In this document: one piece after another, positions 8,373-19,651 of the stretch | Layout: each line of letters begins with the position of its first letter | Numbering within the stretch: position 1 is the first letter of the stretch | Source of the DNA: Streptomyces sp. NBC_01551 | GTDB lineage: Bacteria > Actinomycetota > Actinomycetes > Streptomycetales > Streptomycetaceae | DNA: 64,000 nt | Reading direction: 5' to 3' | Assembly (NCBI RefSeq): GCF_026339935.1 | Contig: NZ_JAPEPX010000001.1 | Span: 1,842,501-1,906,500, forward strand | Notes under the pieces: model-generated | Told to the model about the DNA's origin: nothing | Database searches by the model: none | The model's input: the letters and a program-made list of their open reading frames with translations, nothing else | Made by a program: the position numbers and the translations under genes

Positions 8373-11120
8373 GTGGCTTCCGCATCCGATCGCAATCCGA
8401 TCATCATTGGCGGCCTTCCGAGCCAGGTCCCGGACTTCGATCCGGAGGAGACGCAGGAGTGGCTCGACTCCCTGGACGCGGCGGTCGACGAGCGGGGCCG
8501 TGAGCGGGCCCGCTACCTGATGCTGCGCCTGATCGAGCGCGCCCGCGAGAAGCGCGTGGCCGTGCCCGAGATGCGCAGCACGGACTACGTCAACACGATC
8601 GCGACCAAGGACGAGCCGTTCTTCCCCGGCAACGAGGAGATCGAGCGCAAGGTCCTCAACGCGACCCGGTGGAACGCGGCCGTGATGGTCTCGCGTGCCC
8701 AGCGTCCCGGGATCGGCGTCGGCGGCCACATCGCCACCTTCGCCTCCTCGGCCTCCCTCTACGACGTGGGCTTCAACCACTTCTTCCGGGGCAAGGACGA
8801 GGGCGACGGCGGCGACCAGATCTTCTTCCAGGGCCACGCCTCCCCCGGCATCTACGCCCGCGCCTACCTCCTGGACCGGCTCTCCGAGCAGCAGCTCGAC
8901 GCGTTCCGCCAGGAGAAGTCGAAGGCCCCGTACGGCCTCTCCAGCTACCCGCACCCGCGGCTGATGCCGGACTTCTGGGAGTTCCCGACCGTCTCGATGG
9001 GCCTCGGCCCGCTCGGTGCGATCTACCAGGCGCGGATGAACCGCTACATGGAGGCGCGCGGGATCGCGGACACCTCCAAGTCCCACGTTTGGGCGTACCT
9101 CGGCGACGGCGAGATGGACGAGCCGGAGTCGCTGGGCCAGCTGTCGATCGCCGCCCGCGAGGGCCTGGACAACCTGACCTTCGTGGTCAACTGCAACCTC
9201 CAGCGCCTCGACGGCCCGGTGCGCGGCAACGGCAAGATCATCCAGGAGCTGGAGTCGATCTTCCGGGGCGCCGGCTGGAACGTCATCAAGCTGATCTGGG
9301 ACCGCTCCTGGGACCCGCTGCTGGCCCAGGACCGCGACGGCATCCTGGTCAACAAGATGAACTCCACCCCCGACGGGCAGTTCCAGACGTACGCCACCGA
9401 GTCGGGCGCGTACATCCGCGAGCACTTCTTCGGCGGCGACCAGCGGCTGCGCGCGATGGTCGAGAACATGTCCGACCGGCAGATCCAGCACCTGGGGCGC
9501 GGCGGCCACGACCACAAGAAGGTCTACGCGGCGTACGCGGCGGCCAAGGCCCACAAGGGCCAGCCGACGGTGATCCTGGCTCAGACGGTCAAGGGCTGGA
9601 CGCTCGGCCCGAACTTCGAGGGCCGCAACGCGACGCACCAGATGAAGAAGCTGACGGTCGACGACCTCAAGCGCTTCCGCGACCGCCTGCACATCCCGAT
9701 CACGGACGCGCAGCTGGAGACCGGCGCCCCGCCGTACTACCACCCGGGCCGCAACTCGCCCGAGATCCAGTACATGCACGACCAGCGCAGCGCGCACGGC
9801 GGCTACGTGCCGACCCGCGTGGTGCGCGCCAAGCCGCTCCAGCTGCCGGACGACAGCGCGTACGCGACGGCCAAGAAGGGCTCCGGCCACCAGTCGATCG
9901 CCACGACGATGGCCTTCGTCCGCATCCTGAAGGACCTGATGCGGGACAAGGAGATCGGCAAGCGCTTCGTGCTGATCGCGCCGGACGAGTACCGCACCTT
10001 CGGCATGGACGCGTTCTTCCCGAGCGCCAAGATCTACAACCCGCTGGGGCAGCAGTACGAGGCCGTCGACCGCGAGCTGCTGCTCGCGTACAAGGAGTCG
10101 CCGACCGGCCAGATGCTGCACGACGGCATCTCGGAGGCGGGCTGCACGGCCTCGCTGATCGCGGCGGGTTCGGCGTACGCGACGCACGGCGAGCCGCTGA
10201 TCCCGGTGTACGTCTTCTACTCGATGTTCGGTTTCCAGCGCACCGGTGACCAGTTCTGGCAGATGGCCGACCAGCTGGCGCGCGGTTTCGTCCTGGGCGC
10301 GACCGCGGGCCGGACCACCCTGACGGGTGAGGGCCTCCAGCACGCCGACGGTCACTCCCAGCTGCTGGCGTCGACCAACCCGGGCTGTGTCGCGTACGAC
10401 CCGGCGTACGGGTACGAGATCGCGCACATCGTCAAGGACGGCCTGCGGCGCATGTACGGGCCGACCGCGACGAACGAGCCCGGCGAGGACGTCTTCTACT
10501 ACCTGACGGTCTACAACGAGCCGATCCAGCACCCGGCCGAGCCGGCGGGCGTCGACGTGGACGGCATCCTCAAGGGCATCCACCGGGTGTCGCAGGGCAC
10601 CACCGGCGCGATCGGGGCGCAGATCATGGCCTCGGGCGTGGCGGTGCCGTGGGCGCTGGAGGCGCAGCGGATCCTGGCCGCGGACTGGAACGTCAAGGCG
10701 GACGTCTGGTCGGCGACCTCCTGGAACGAGCTGCGCCGCGAGGCCGTCGAGGTGGAGGAGCACAACCTGCTCCACCCGGAGGAGGAGCAGCGCGTCCCGT
10801 ACGTGACGCGGAAGCTGTCGGGCGCGGAGGGACCCTTCGTCGCGGTCTCGGATTGGATGCGCTCGGTTCCGGACCAGATCTCGCGCTGGGTCCCGGGCCG
10901 GTACACCTCGCTGGGCGCGGACGGCTTCGGCTTCGCGGACACCCGCGGCGCGGCCCGCCGGTTCTTCCACATCGACGCGCAGTCGGTGGTCCTGGCGGTG
11001 CTGACGGAGCTGGCCCGGGACGGCCGGATCGACCGCTCGGCCCTGAAGCAGGCGATCGACCGCTACCAGCTGCTGGACGTGGCCGCGGCCGACCCGGGCG
11101 CGGCGGGCGGGGACGCGTAG
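8373..11120 (+). CDS. aceE: Pyruvate dehydrogenase E1 component, homodimeric type
   Basis: This 915-aa enzyme decarboxylates pyruvate with thiamine diphosphate and acetylates the lipoyl group of E2, feeding acetyl-CoA to the TCA cycle and the fatty acid genes 9 kb away. Motifs include [24 protein letters not shown] near the start, the ThDP pyrophosphate site [10 protein letters not shown], and the pyrimidine-domain region DEYRTFGMD / [13 protein letters not shown]. Length is that of single-chain actinobacterial E1 enzymes. The GTG at 8373 (VASASDRN) follows GAAGGA; the 28 codons before it are not protein-like. A large perfect hairpin follows the stop. No E2/E3 genes lie nearby, so the complex is assembled from scattered genes. 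Confidence 0.97.
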   Translation: MASASDRNPIIIGGLPSQVPDFDPEETQEWLDSLDAAVDERGRERARYLMLRLIERAREKRVAVPEMRSTDYVNTIATKDEPFFPGNEEIERKVLNATRWNAAVMVSRAQRPGIGVGGHIATFASSASLYDVGFNHFFRGKDEGDGGDQIFFQGHASPGIYARAYLLDRLSEQQLDAFRQEKSKAPYGLSSYPHPRLMPDFWEFPTVSMGLGPLGAIYQARMNRYMEARGIADTSKSHVWAYLGDGEMDEPESLGQLSIAAREGLDNLTFVVNCNLQRLDGPVRGNGKIIQELESIFRGAGWNVIKLIWDRSWDPLLAQDRDGILVNKMNSTPDGQFQTYATESGAYIREHFFGGDQRLRAMVENMSDRQIQHLGRGGHDHKKVYAAYAAAKAHKGQPTVILAQTVKGWTLGPNFEGRNATHQMKKLTVDDLKRFRDRLHIPITDAQLETGAPPYYHPGRNSPEIQYMHDQRSAHGGYVPTRVVRAKPLQLPDDSAYATAKKGSGHQSIATTMAFVRILKDLMRDKEIGKRFVLIAPDEYRTFGMDAFFPSAKIYNPLGQQYEAVDRELLLAYKESPTGQMLHDGISEAGCTASLIAAGSAYATHGEPLIPVYVFYSMFGFQRTGDQFWQMADQLARGFVLGATAGRTTLTGEGLQHADGHSQLLASTNPGCVAYDPAYGYEIAHIVKDGLRRMYGPTATNEPGEDVFYYLTVYNEPIQHPAEPAGVDVDGILKGIHRVSQGTTGAIGAQIMASGVAVPWALEAQRILAADWNVKADVWSATSWNELRREAVEVEEHNLLHPEEEQRVPYVTRKLSGAEGPFVAVSDWMRSVPDQISRWVPGRYTSLGADGFGFADTRGAARRFFHIDAQSVVLAVLTELARDGRIDRSALKQAIDRYQLLDVAAADPGAAGGDA

Positions 11121-11162
11121 CCGTCACGGGCGACCGTCACGCGTAGCGCGTCACTCTTCCGT

Positions 11163-11192
11163 GGGGCGCTGGGACACCTGTCCCAGCGCCCC
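11163..11192 (+). terminator. Perfect palindrome after aceE, probable terminator
   Basis: Two 14-bp arms (11163-11176 and 11179-11192, GGGGCGCTGGGACA) are perfectly complementary with only 2 bp between them. It lies 43 bp after the aceE stop and 26 bp before the channel start. It could terminate aceE or be an operator for the channel gene. Confidence 0.65.
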
Positions 11193-11217
11193 TTACGCGT
11201 TCTTTACGATGCTTGTC

Positions 11218-12058
<841 letters not shown>

Positions 12059-12078
<20 letters not shown>

Positions 12079-12511
12079 ACGCCCGCACCTGGTAGGGCGA
12101 CTGCGGCAGCCAGACCCCGTCGCCCGGGTAGGTCTGGAACTCGCCGGTCTCGGCGCACTCCGCCGACTGGTAGGTGGTCACGGGGCGGCCGGTCCGGTTG
12201 ACGAGCGACTGGGCGGTGGTGCCGGCGGGCAGCGCGGTGCAGCTGTTGATGTCGAGGGTGCTGAGCTCGTGGGTCCGCTTGGTGCCCTTGAACTCCGCCT
12301 TGCCCCACAGGCACAGCTGCCCGGTGGCGCAGGCCCCGAGCGTCGGCGGCCCCGAGGCGTGACCGCCGGGCCGGACCGCCGCGCGGCCTGCCGCCGGGTC
12401 CGCCGCGTGGGCGGCGGCATGGGCGGCGGCATGGGCGGATCCGGCCGTGCTCGGGATCAGGGCGGTAGCGGCCAGCACGGTGGCGGCGAGAGTGGTGCTC
12501 CACGTACGCAT
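12059..12511 (-). CDS. Secreted peptidase inhibitor family I36-like protein
   Basis: This 150-aa protein has a Sec signal peptide (basic start MRTWSTTLAATVLAATALIP, cleavage near SAHA). The mature part carries GACATGQLCLWGKAEFKG, the start of the beta/gamma-crystallin-like I36 domain (the Streptomyces metalloprotease-inhibitor family), and paired cysteines including NSC and ECAETG. Just after the signal, an Ala-His stretch is encoded by a 12-bp tandem repeat (12407-12442). Likely exported and monomeric; inhibition of a specific protease is only inferred from the family. Its stop overlaps the convergent channel gene. Confidence 0.8.
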
Positions 12512-12632
12512 GACGGGTCAACTCCTTGTGGACGTACGGGCCCCGGACCGCTTCCGGAGCTCCGTCGCCACCACGCTGACCTGCGGTGACGGCCGGGCGG
12601 AAGGGGGCACGAGCGGGTCCACCCTGATAGGC

Positions 12633-12666
12633 GACAGCCCCGCCGGAACCATCCGGCGGGGCTGTC
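12633..12666 (-). terminator. Hairpin terminator after the DHA2 exporter gene
   Basis: A perfect 14-bp stem (GACAGCCCCGCCGG, 12633-12646 with 12653-12666) with a 6-nt loop lies 44 bp past the exporter stop. Confidence 0.8.
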
Positions 12667-12709
12667 CTCCGTACGGAGTTGACGCCTCCGCGGCCTGCGA
12701 GAGCGGGGA

Positions 12710-14320
12710 TCAGATGTGGGCCGCGCCCGCCCCCGCGCCCGCGTGCTCGCCGCGCTTGGTGAAGCAGGCCACGACCGCGGCGAGGACCGCGACCACGCCG
12801 GCGACGGTGAAGGCGGTGCTCATGCCGGACACGAACGTGTCGTGCGCGACCCCGGTGATCGCCTGGGCCACCGGCTCCGGGGCCCCCGGCGGGACCGGGG
12901 CGATGCCGACCTGGACCCCCTTCTCGGCGAGGGCCTGCTGCTCCGGGGTGAGCGGCGGCAGCTCGGCCTTGGCCCAGTTGTCCCCGAACGAGTCACCGAC
13001 GGTACTGGCCATGACCGCGCCGAGGACCGCGGTGCCCAGGCTGCCGCCGACCTGCATGGCGGCCTGCTGGAGCCCGCCGGCCACCCCGGACAGCTCCAGC
13101 GGGGCGTTGCCGACGATGACCTCGGTGGCGCCGACCATGACGGGCGCGAGCCCGAGGCCGAGCAGCGCGAACCAGAGGGACATGGTGAGGGTGGCGGTGT
13201 CCGGGGTGAGGCGGGCCATCCCGAAGCAGGCGACGGCGGTGGCGACCATGCCCGCGACGAGCGGGACGCGCGGGCCGACCTTGGTGATCGCGGCGCCGGC
13301 CAGCGGCGAGCCGACGATCATCATGCCGGTGAGCGGCAGCAGGTGCAGGCCGCTGTCGACGGGGCTCATCCCGTGCACGTTCTGCAGGTAGAAGGTGACG
13401 AAGAAGAGGCCGCCCATGAACGCGAAGGCCATCAGCACCATCAGCACCGTGCCCGCGGACAGCGGCAGCGAGCGGAACATGCCGAGCGGGATCAGCGGCT
13501 CGCGGACGCGGGTCTCCCAGAGGGCGAAGAGCGCGAAGCACAGCACGGACAGGGCGAGGAAGAGCACCGTCCTGGAGTCGCCCCAGCCCCACTCGGCGGC
13601 CTTGATCAGCGCCCAGATCAGGGAGAACATCGCCCCGGACAGCAGCAGGACACCGAGCACGTCAAAGGAGCGCGGGGCGTTCTCGGCGCGGTGGTCGACC
13701 AGGATCACCAGGCCGAAGACGAGCGCGATGACGCCGACGGGCACGTTGATGAAGAAGACGGACTGCCAGCTGACGTGCTCGACGAGCAGGCCGCCGACAA
13801 TCGGCCCGGCGGCGGTCGAGGCGCCGATGACCATGCCCCAGATCCCGATGGCCATGTTGAGCTTCTCGGCGGGGAAGGTGGCGCGCAGCAGGCCGAGCGC
13901 GGCGGGCATCAGCAGCGCGCCGAAGAGGCCCTGCGCCACGCGGAAGCCGATGACGAGCTCGACGCCGCCGGAGAGGCCGATGGCGGCCGAGGAGACGGCG
14001 AAGCCCGCGATGCCTATGAGGAAGGTCTGGCGGTGGCCGAAGCGGTCGCCGAGCTTCCCGGCGGTGATCAGGGAGACCGCGAGGGCGAGGAGGTAGCCGT
14101 TGGTGATCCACTGGACGTCGGCGAGCGAGGCGCCGAGGTCCTTCTGGATCGCCGGGTTGGCGACGGCGACGATCGTGCCGTCGAGGGTGACCATCATGAC
14201 GCCGATCGCCACGGCGAAGAGGGTCAGCCAGGGGTGGCCGCGCAGCCCGGAGGCCGGGGCGGGCGCCGGGCCGGATTCCTTGGTCAGCGACGGGGTGCCG
14301 GCGGTGATCTGACTAGTCAT
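12710..14320 (-). CDS. DHA2-family (EmrB/QacA type) drug:H+ antiporter
   Basis: This 536-aa MFS transporter has 14 predicted transmembrane helices. Motif A is seen in the TM2-TM3 loop (GKLGDRFGHRQTF). DHA2 features include MMVTLDGTIVAVANPAI in TM1, QWITNGYLLALA in TM2 and the antiporter motif C region GIWGMVIGASTAAGPIVGGLL in TM5. It should export a hydrophobic drug or metabolite using the proton gradient. It diverges from a TetR regulator across a gap with paired operator-like repeats, so it is probably repressed by that regulator and induced by its substrate. The tail is Ala/Gly-rich and cytoplasmic. Confidence 0.93.
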   Translation of the reverse strand: MTSQITAGTPSLTKESGPAPAPASGLRGHPWLTLFAVAIGVMMVTLDGTIVAVANPAIQKDLGASLADVQWITNGYLLALAVSLITAGKLGDRFGHRQTFLIGIAGFAVSSAAIGLSGGVELVIGFRVAQGLFGALLMPAALGLLRATFPAEKLNMAIGIWGMVIGASTAAGPIVGGLLVEHVSWQSVFFINVPVGVIALVFGLVILVDHRAENAPRSFDVLGVLLLSGAMFSLIWALIKAAEWGWGDSRTVLFLALSVLCFALFALWETRVREPLIPLGMFRSLPLSAGTVLMVLMAFAFMGGLFFVTFYLQNVHGMSPVDSGLHLLPLTGMMIVGSPLAGAAITKVGPRVPLVAGMVATAVACFGMARLTPDTATLTMSLWFALLGLGLAPVMVGATEVIVGNAPLELSGVAGGLQQAAMQVGGSLGTAVLGAVMASTVGDSFGDNWAKAELPPLTPEQQALAEKGVQVGIAPVPPGAPEPVAQAITGVAHDTFVSGMSTAFTVAGVVAVLAAVVACFTKRGEHAGAGAGAAHI

Positions 14321-14332
14321 GCGAACAGGCTA

Positions 14333-14382
14333 GTGACAGCGACTGACACTTCACAAACGGCTTAACGGGACAGTCGCTGTCA
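14333..14382. promoter_or_regulatory. Paired TetR operator-like inverted repeats
   Basis: Two sites lie between the divergent exporter and TetR genes. Site 1 (14333-14351) is an imperfect 19-bp palindrome around TGACAGCGACTGACA. Site 2 (14369-14381) is GACAG-TCG-CTGTC, with perfect 5-bp arms. The two sites are also inverted copies of each other (TGACAGCGACTG, 14334-14345; its exact complement at 14371-14382). Confidence 0.65.
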
Positions 14383-14461
14383 GGTCGGTCACAGGTACCC
14401 TGACCGCTTGCCCAGCGCTTACCCAGCGTCAGAATTCAGCGTCAAAGGGGACCTCGCGGTG

Positions 14462-15115
14462 ATGACCGACCAGCGGCCCGCGCCGGCTGCACCGGCGGCC
14501 GGACTGCGCGAACGCAAGAAGCGGCGCACCCGCGACGCGCTGCTGCGCGCCGCCCTCGTCCTGTTCATCTCGCAGGGGTACGAGCAGACGACCGTGGACG
14601 AGATCACCGACGCCGTCGACGTCTCCCAGCGCACCTTCTTCCGCTACTTCGCGAACAAGGAGGAGGTCGCCTTCGCCGTCCAGGACCTGGTCGAGTCGCA
14701 CTACGTGGCCGCGCTGCGGGCCCGGCCGGCCGCCGAGGGGCCGCTACAGGCCATGCGGAGCGCGGTGCTCGAAGCCTGGGACACCGTCGGCGAGGCGATC
14801 TCGGAGGTGGTCCCGGTCGACCTCTACATGCGGACGTACCAGCTCATCGAGTCGACCCCGGCCCTGCTCGCCGTGCACCTGCGCCGCTCCACCGAGCTGG
14901 AGGAGCGGATCGCCCGGCTGATCGCCGCCCGTGAGGGCCTGGACCTGGACGCCGATCCGCGGCCCCGGGTCGCGGTCGCCGCGTTCTCCGGGGTGATGAG
15001 GGTCACGGGGCGGCTGTGGGGGCAGGGCGAGGACACCAGTGTGGCCGCGATCCGGCGGATGACCGAGGCCTACCTCGACCAGATCGGCCCGGCCCTGGCC
15101 TCCGACTGGCGGTGA
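14462..15115 (+). CDS. TetR-family transcriptional regulator of the exporter
   Basis: This 217-aa protein has a TetR N-terminal HTH (about residues 20-65): RKKRRTRDALLRAAL, QTTVDEITDAVDVSQRTFFRYFANKEEV. The C-terminal ligand domain is all-helical and poorly conserved. AAAGGGG lies 8-11 nt before ATG 14462 (a GTG at 14459 is an alternative). The divergent DHA2 exporter and the shared repeats argue that it represses the exporter and itself, with release by an export substrate. The ligand is unknown. Confidence 0.9.
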   Translation: MTDQRPAPAAPAAGLRERKKRRTRDALLRAALVLFISQGYEQTTVDEITDAVDVSQRTFFRYFANKEEVAFAVQDLVESHYVAALRARPAAEGPLQAMRSAVLEAWDTVGEAISEVVPVDLYMRTYQLIESTPALLAVHLRRSTELEERIARLIAAREGLDLDADPRPRVAVAAFSGVMRVTGRLWGQGEDTSVAAIRRMTEAYLDQIGPALASDWR

Positions 15116-15154
15116 CTCCCGTCACGCGGAGCGCCACGGCCCGAAAGGGTCTCT

Positions 15155-15160
15155 TACGCT
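15155..15160 (+). promoter_or_regulatory. -10 box of a leaderless transcript
   Basis: TACGCT ends 7 nt before the GTG at 15168 and no Shine-Dalgarno is present. This is the usual geometry of leaderless Streptomyces genes. Confidence 0.5.
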
Positions 15161-15167
15161 GGTCCCA

Positions 15168-16403
15168 GTGAACGTGCCCGGCCTCGCCCAACTCCCCCCG
15201 CCCAGCGCCGCCCCGCGCCTCACCGCCCCGCGCAGCCTGCTCGCGCTGGCGGTGGTGTTCGTCATGCTGGCGATCACCGGCTGGACCGCCGTGCACCGGC
15301 CCGAGGCCGGCGTCGCCCCGCGGGCCGTCGCCCTCGCCGCCTGGGCCTCCGCGCGGATCGACGGCCGGCCACTGCCCGCCGCCAACGCGCCCGTCCGTAC
15401 GGTGAAGCGTTTCTTCGCCGGCCTCGACGGAGCCCAGCGGGCCCGCCTCGCCGACGGCTACCCGCTCGTCGTCGGCAACCTCGACGGGGTCCCCGCCACC
15501 ACCCGCTACCGGGCCAACCTGCGCTCGCTGGAGCAGGCCCAGCGGATCGAGGAGGCCCGCGGCCGCGACGTCGCGCTGACCCCCGCCGACCGCACCACGG
15601 CCACCCGGCGCGCCCACCGCTTCGCCTCGCTCGCCCAGCCCGGCCGCCAGATCCTCGCCTTCGACCCCACCGGCGGCGGCCTCGTCGCCGAGGTCTTCGG
15701 CGACCTCGACCGGGCCCGCCGGGTCTCGGTCGTCGTCCCCGGCGTCGACACCGACCTGCTCACCTTCGAGCGCACGCAGCGCCGCCTCACCGCCCCCGCC
15801 GGCATGGCCGCCTCGCTCTACGAGGCCGAGCGCGCGGCGGCGCCCGACACCCCGACGGCCGTCATCGCCTGGGCCGGCTACACCGCGCCCAACGGGGTCG
15901 GCGTGGACGCGGCCACCGGCCGGCTGGCCGTCGAGGGCGCCGTACGCCTGGAGTCGCTGACCGCCTCCCTGCCCGGGGACTCGGGCGTGGCGCTGTTCTG
16001 CCACAGCTACGGGTCGGTGGTCTGCGGGGTCGCCGCGCACGACCTGCCGCGCCGGGTGACCGACCTGGTCGTGGCGGGCAGCCCCGGCATGCGCGTCGGG
16101 AAGGCCGCCGAACTCGGCACCTCGGCCCGCGTCTGGGCGATGCGGGACGCCGGCGACTGGATCGCGGACGTACCGCACCTGGAGCTCGGCGGAGTGGGCC
16201 ACGGCGCGGACCCGGTGTCCCCGGAGTTCGGCGCGCGGCTGCTGTCCTCGGCCGGGGCCAAGAGCCACACCGGCTATTTCCAGCCAGGTACCGCCTCTCT
16301 GGACAACTTCGCCAAAATCGGAACCGGCGCGTTCGGTTCGATCGCCTGCGTGACCGGCGGCGATGCCTGCCGGAGTGGAATTTCCGGGGCAGACGGGGAC
16401 TGA
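15168..16403 (+). CDS. DUF1023 alpha/beta hydrolase, membrane-anchored or exported
   Basis: This 411-aa protein has one N-terminal hydrophobic segment (SLLALAVVFVMLAITGW, residues 23-39) that could be a signal anchor. The body is a DUF1023 alpha/beta hydrolase: VVVPGVDTDLLTF (oxyanion strand), AVIAWAGYTAP, and the nucleophile elbow CHSYGSVVCG with Ser280. Such proteins are widespread in actinomycetes, and substrates are mostly unknown (esters or peptides). The start is GTG 15168, leaderless by position. It is followed after 75 bp by a DUF4429 gene with its own -10-like box. Confidence 0.85.
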   Translation: MNVPGLAQLPPPSAAPRLTAPRSLLALAVVFVMLAITGWTAVHRPEAGVAPRAVALAAWASARIDGRPLPAANAPVRTVKRFFAGLDGAQRARLADGYPLVVGNLDGVPATTRYRANLRSLEQAQRIEEARGRDVALTPADRTTATRRAHRFASLAQPGRQILAFDPTGGGLVAEVFGDLDRARRVSVVVPGVDTDLLTFERTQRRLTAPAGMAASLYEAERAAAPDTPTAVIAWAGYTAPNGVGVDAATGRLAVEGAVRLESLTASLPGDSGVALFCHSYGSVVCGVAAHDLPRRVTDLVVAGSPGMRVGKAAELGTSARVWAMRDAGDWIADVPHLELGGVGHGADPVSPEFGARLLSSAGAKSHTGYFQPGTASLDNFAKIGTGAFGSIACVTGGDACRSGISGADGD

Positions 16404-16478
16404 CACGTGTAGAGGTCCGGAAAACGGGCTCCGCACCGAGGGGGACGCATGGGCGTGCCTCCCTTTACCATGTGCCGC

Positions 16479-17246
16479 ATGGGTGACGTACTGGCCGGAA
16501 ATCATGCCGTCTGGGAGTTCGACTCGGACTCGGTGCTCATCCGCTTCGCACGGGGGATGCGAACGCCTCGCCTCTGGCACGCCCTCGGGCCGCGCCGGAT
16601 CCCCCTGGAAGCGCTGTCCGAGGTGACCGTGAACCCCGGGAAACGGGACACGGTGATCCTGCGTGCCGTCCCGAGACCGGGCGCGGACCCGCTGATGGAG
16701 GCCGCCGCCGGGCAGCTGCGCGAGGCCTGCGACCCGTACCGGCTGGTGCTGCCGGGCGACCGGAACCCGCAGGCCACGGCCTTCGCGGAGGCCGTACGGG
16801 GGCAGTTGGGGCCCGAGGCCGCCGAGCCGGCGCCGCGCTTCCTGGTGGACGTGCCCGAGCCGCAGCGCCACCTGAAGGCCTCCGACGCGCGGGTCGGCTT
16901 CGACGGCTCGGCCGTCACCTTCCACTGGTCCCGCACGGGCGCCACCAGCACGAAGTGGAGGGCGGGCGACCAGCGTTACCCGCTCGGCGAACTCGCCGGC
17001 GTCGAATGGCACTCCCCCGAAGGACCGGGCGACGGCCACCTGCGGCTGCTGCCGCTGGTTCCCCGCAGCGGCGGCGGCCACGACCCCCGGCCCGCCTACG
17101 ACCTGGCGGCCGCCGTCCTCGGTATCGGGCACGGGGCCGTCCACGAGTCCCTGCCGTTCACGGCCGCCGTGCTGGCCGCCCTGCCGCGCGAGCGCCGGCC
17201 GGCCTCCGCGCGGGGCCTGCTCCCCGCCCCGCCGCCCCCGCACTGA
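16479..17246 (+). CDS. DUF4429 domain protein
   Basis: This 255-aa soluble protein contains two similar units of about 110 residues. Each starts with a short strand then AVWEFDSDSVLIRF / AVTFHWSRTG, and includes a 'G..R.PL' turn (RRIPLEALSEVTV; QRYPLGELAGVEW). This is the DUF4429 repeat, related to PH-like short-domain proteins of actinobacteria. No catalytic motif is visible, so a binding role is likely. The ATG at 16479 follows TACCAT (16466-16471) by 7 nt, which suggests a leaderless mRNA; an upstream in-frame ATG at 16449 lacks support. Confidence 0.75.
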   Translation: MGDVLAGNHAVWEFDSDSVLIRFARGMRTPRLWHALGPRRIPLEALSEVTVNPGKRDTVILRAVPRPGADPLMEAAAGQLREACDPYRLVLPGDRNPQATAFAEAVRGQLGPEAAEPAPRFLVDVPEPQRHLKASDARVGFDGSAVTFHWSRTGATSTKWRAGDQRYPLGELAGVEWHSPEGPGDGHLRLLPLVPRSGGGHDPRPAYDLAAAVLGIGHGAVHESLPFTAAVLAALPRERRPASARGLLPAPPPPH

Positions 17247-17276
17247 GCGGGGGACGGGCGCGCGGGGAGCCCGGGG

Positions 17277-18337
<1,061 letters not shown>

Positions 18338-18341
<4 letters not shown>

Positions 18342-18730
18342 TGCTCCGCCTTCCCCGCGACCGTGCTCATCGCATACATCCCGATCTTGAAGTCCAGTAC
18401 GGAGAGCGCGTCCGTCAGCTCCGAGATCCGCGAGCGCACCTCCTGGCGGGTGCGTTCCAGCAGTTCCCGCCGCTCGTCGAAGGTGTGCTCCCCCTCGCGG
18501 ACCAGTTCCGCGTACCGGACCATGTCCGCCACCGACATCCCGGTGGTGCGCAGCTTGCCCACGAAGGCCAGCCAGTCGAGGTCCCGGTCGCTGAACCGCC
18601 GCTGCCCCGAGTGGGAGCGGTCCACGTGCGGCATCAGGCCGATCCGCTCGTACCAGCGCAGCGTGTGCTGGGTGAGGCCGGTCCGGGCCTCCACCTCGCT
18701 GATCGTGTAGCGCGTCTCCGTCAGGCTCAT
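18338..18730 (-). CDS. MerR-family transcriptional regulator
   Basis: This 130-aa protein has the MerR winged HTH at the N-terminus (RYTISEVEARTGLTQHTLRWYERIGL), the HVDRSHSGQRRFSDRDLDWL wing, and a C-terminal dimerisation coiled coil (about residues 80-118). It lacks the Cys pairs of metal sensors, so it more likely senses an organic or redox signal. The ATG at 18730 lies 7 nt after a -10 box, so the transcript appears leaderless. The operator is a perfect palindrome in a 19-bp spacer (see 18738-18775). It is coupled to the downstream aldo/keto reductase. Confidence 0.92.
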
Positions 18731-18737
18731 GACGACC

Positions 18738-18775
18738 ACGCTAAAACCTTGGAGTGCACTCCAAGCAAGTAGGCT
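18738..18775. promoter_or_regulatory. MerR-type bidirectional promoter with perfect palindrome
   Basis: CTTGGAGTGCACTCCAAG (18748-18765) is an 18-bp perfect palindrome. On the minus strand it sits between TTGCTT (18763-18768) and TAGCGT (18738-18743), spaced by 19 bp, the hallmark of MerR-activated promoters. On the plus strand TAGGCT (18770-18775) precedes the hydrolase ATG by 7 nt. Confidence 0.8.
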
Positions 18776-18782
18776 CGGCCGC

Positions 18783-19637
18783 ATGGAGAGCGTGGAGGGT
18801 ACGGAGACCGTGAACACCATGGAAAGCCTGCGGATCATCGAGACATGGCCCGTGCCGACCGCCGCCGCGGCCGTGGTGCGCGCCGACGGGAGCCTGGCCG
18901 GCTCCCACGGGCCCGTCCACCACCGCTTCCCGCTCGCCTCGGTCACCAAGCCGCTCACCGCGTACGCCGCGCTCGTCGCGTACGAGGAGGGGGCGATCGA
19001 GCTGGACGAGCCGGCCGGACCCGAGGGTTCCACCGTCCGTCACCTGCTCGCGCACACCAGCGGCCTGGCCTTCGACGACCACCGCCCGACGGCCCCGGCC
19101 GGGACCCGTCGGCTGTACTCCAACGCCGGTTTCGAGGTCCTCGGCGACCACATCGCCAAGGCGACCGGGATCCCCTTCGCGGACTACCTGCACCAGGCCG
19201 TCTTCGAGCCGCTGGGCATGGCCTCCTCCGCCCTGGTGGGATCGCCCGCCAAGGACGGCGTCTCCACCGTCTCGGACCTGACCCGGTTCGCCGCCGAGTT
19301 GCAGGCGCCCCGGCTGCTGGACGTCCGTACGGTCGCCGAGGCCGTCTCCGTCGTGCACCCGGGCCTCAAGGGCGTCCTGCCGGGCTACGGGCACCAGTCC
19401 CCGAACGACTGGGGGCTCGGCCTGGAGATCCGCGACGGGAAGTCCCCGCACTGGACCGGCTCCGCGTCCTCCCCGCGCACCTTCGGGCACTTCGGGCAGT
19501 CCGGCACCTTCCTGTGGGTGGACCCGGACGCGCGCGCCGCGTGCGTGGCGCTGACGGACCGCGCCTTCGGCCCGTGGGCCGTGGAGGCCTGGCCCCCGTT
19601 CACCGACGCGGTCCTCGTGGAGCTGCGAGCCGGCTAG
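18783..19637 (+). CDS. Serine hydrolase, class C beta-lactamase family
   Basis: This 284-aa cytoplasmic protein (no signal peptide) has the penicillin-binding-type fold: SVTK (Ser53, Lys56), YSN at 112-114, and HFGQSG in place of the KTG box. Small proteins of this family hydrolyse esters or D-amino peptides rather than beta-lactams. The ATG at 18783 directly follows the MerR palindrome and a TAGGCT box, so it is likely co-regulated with the divergent merR-aldo/keto reductase pair. The physiological substrate is unknown. Confidence 0.88.
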   Translation: MESVEGTETVNTMESLRIIETWPVPTAAAAVVRADGSLAGSHGPVHHRFPLASVTKPLTAYAALVAYEEGAIELDEPAGPEGSTVRHLLAHTSGLAFDDHRPTAPAGTRRLYSNAGFEVLGDHIAKATGIPFADYLHQAVFEPLGMASSALVGSPAKDGVSTVSDLTRFAAELQAPRLLDVRTVAEAVSVVHPGLKGVLPGYGHQSPNDWGLGLEIRDGKSPHWTGSASSPRTFGHFGQSGTFLWVDPDARAACVALTDRAFGPWAVEAWPPFTDAVLVELRAG

Positions 19638-19651
19638 GTCGTGTCGTCGAA

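Noticed and set aside
8103..10970. Long open frame on the minus strand opposite aceE
   Set aside because: It is the mirror of a strongly G/C-biased real gene; the translation is Arg/Val/Asp-rich without motifs, and aceE has clear domains and a ribosome-binding site.
15003..17243. 746-codon minus-strand frame
   Set aside because: It lies opposite the DUF1023 and DUF4429 genes, has low complexity, and lacks a start signal.
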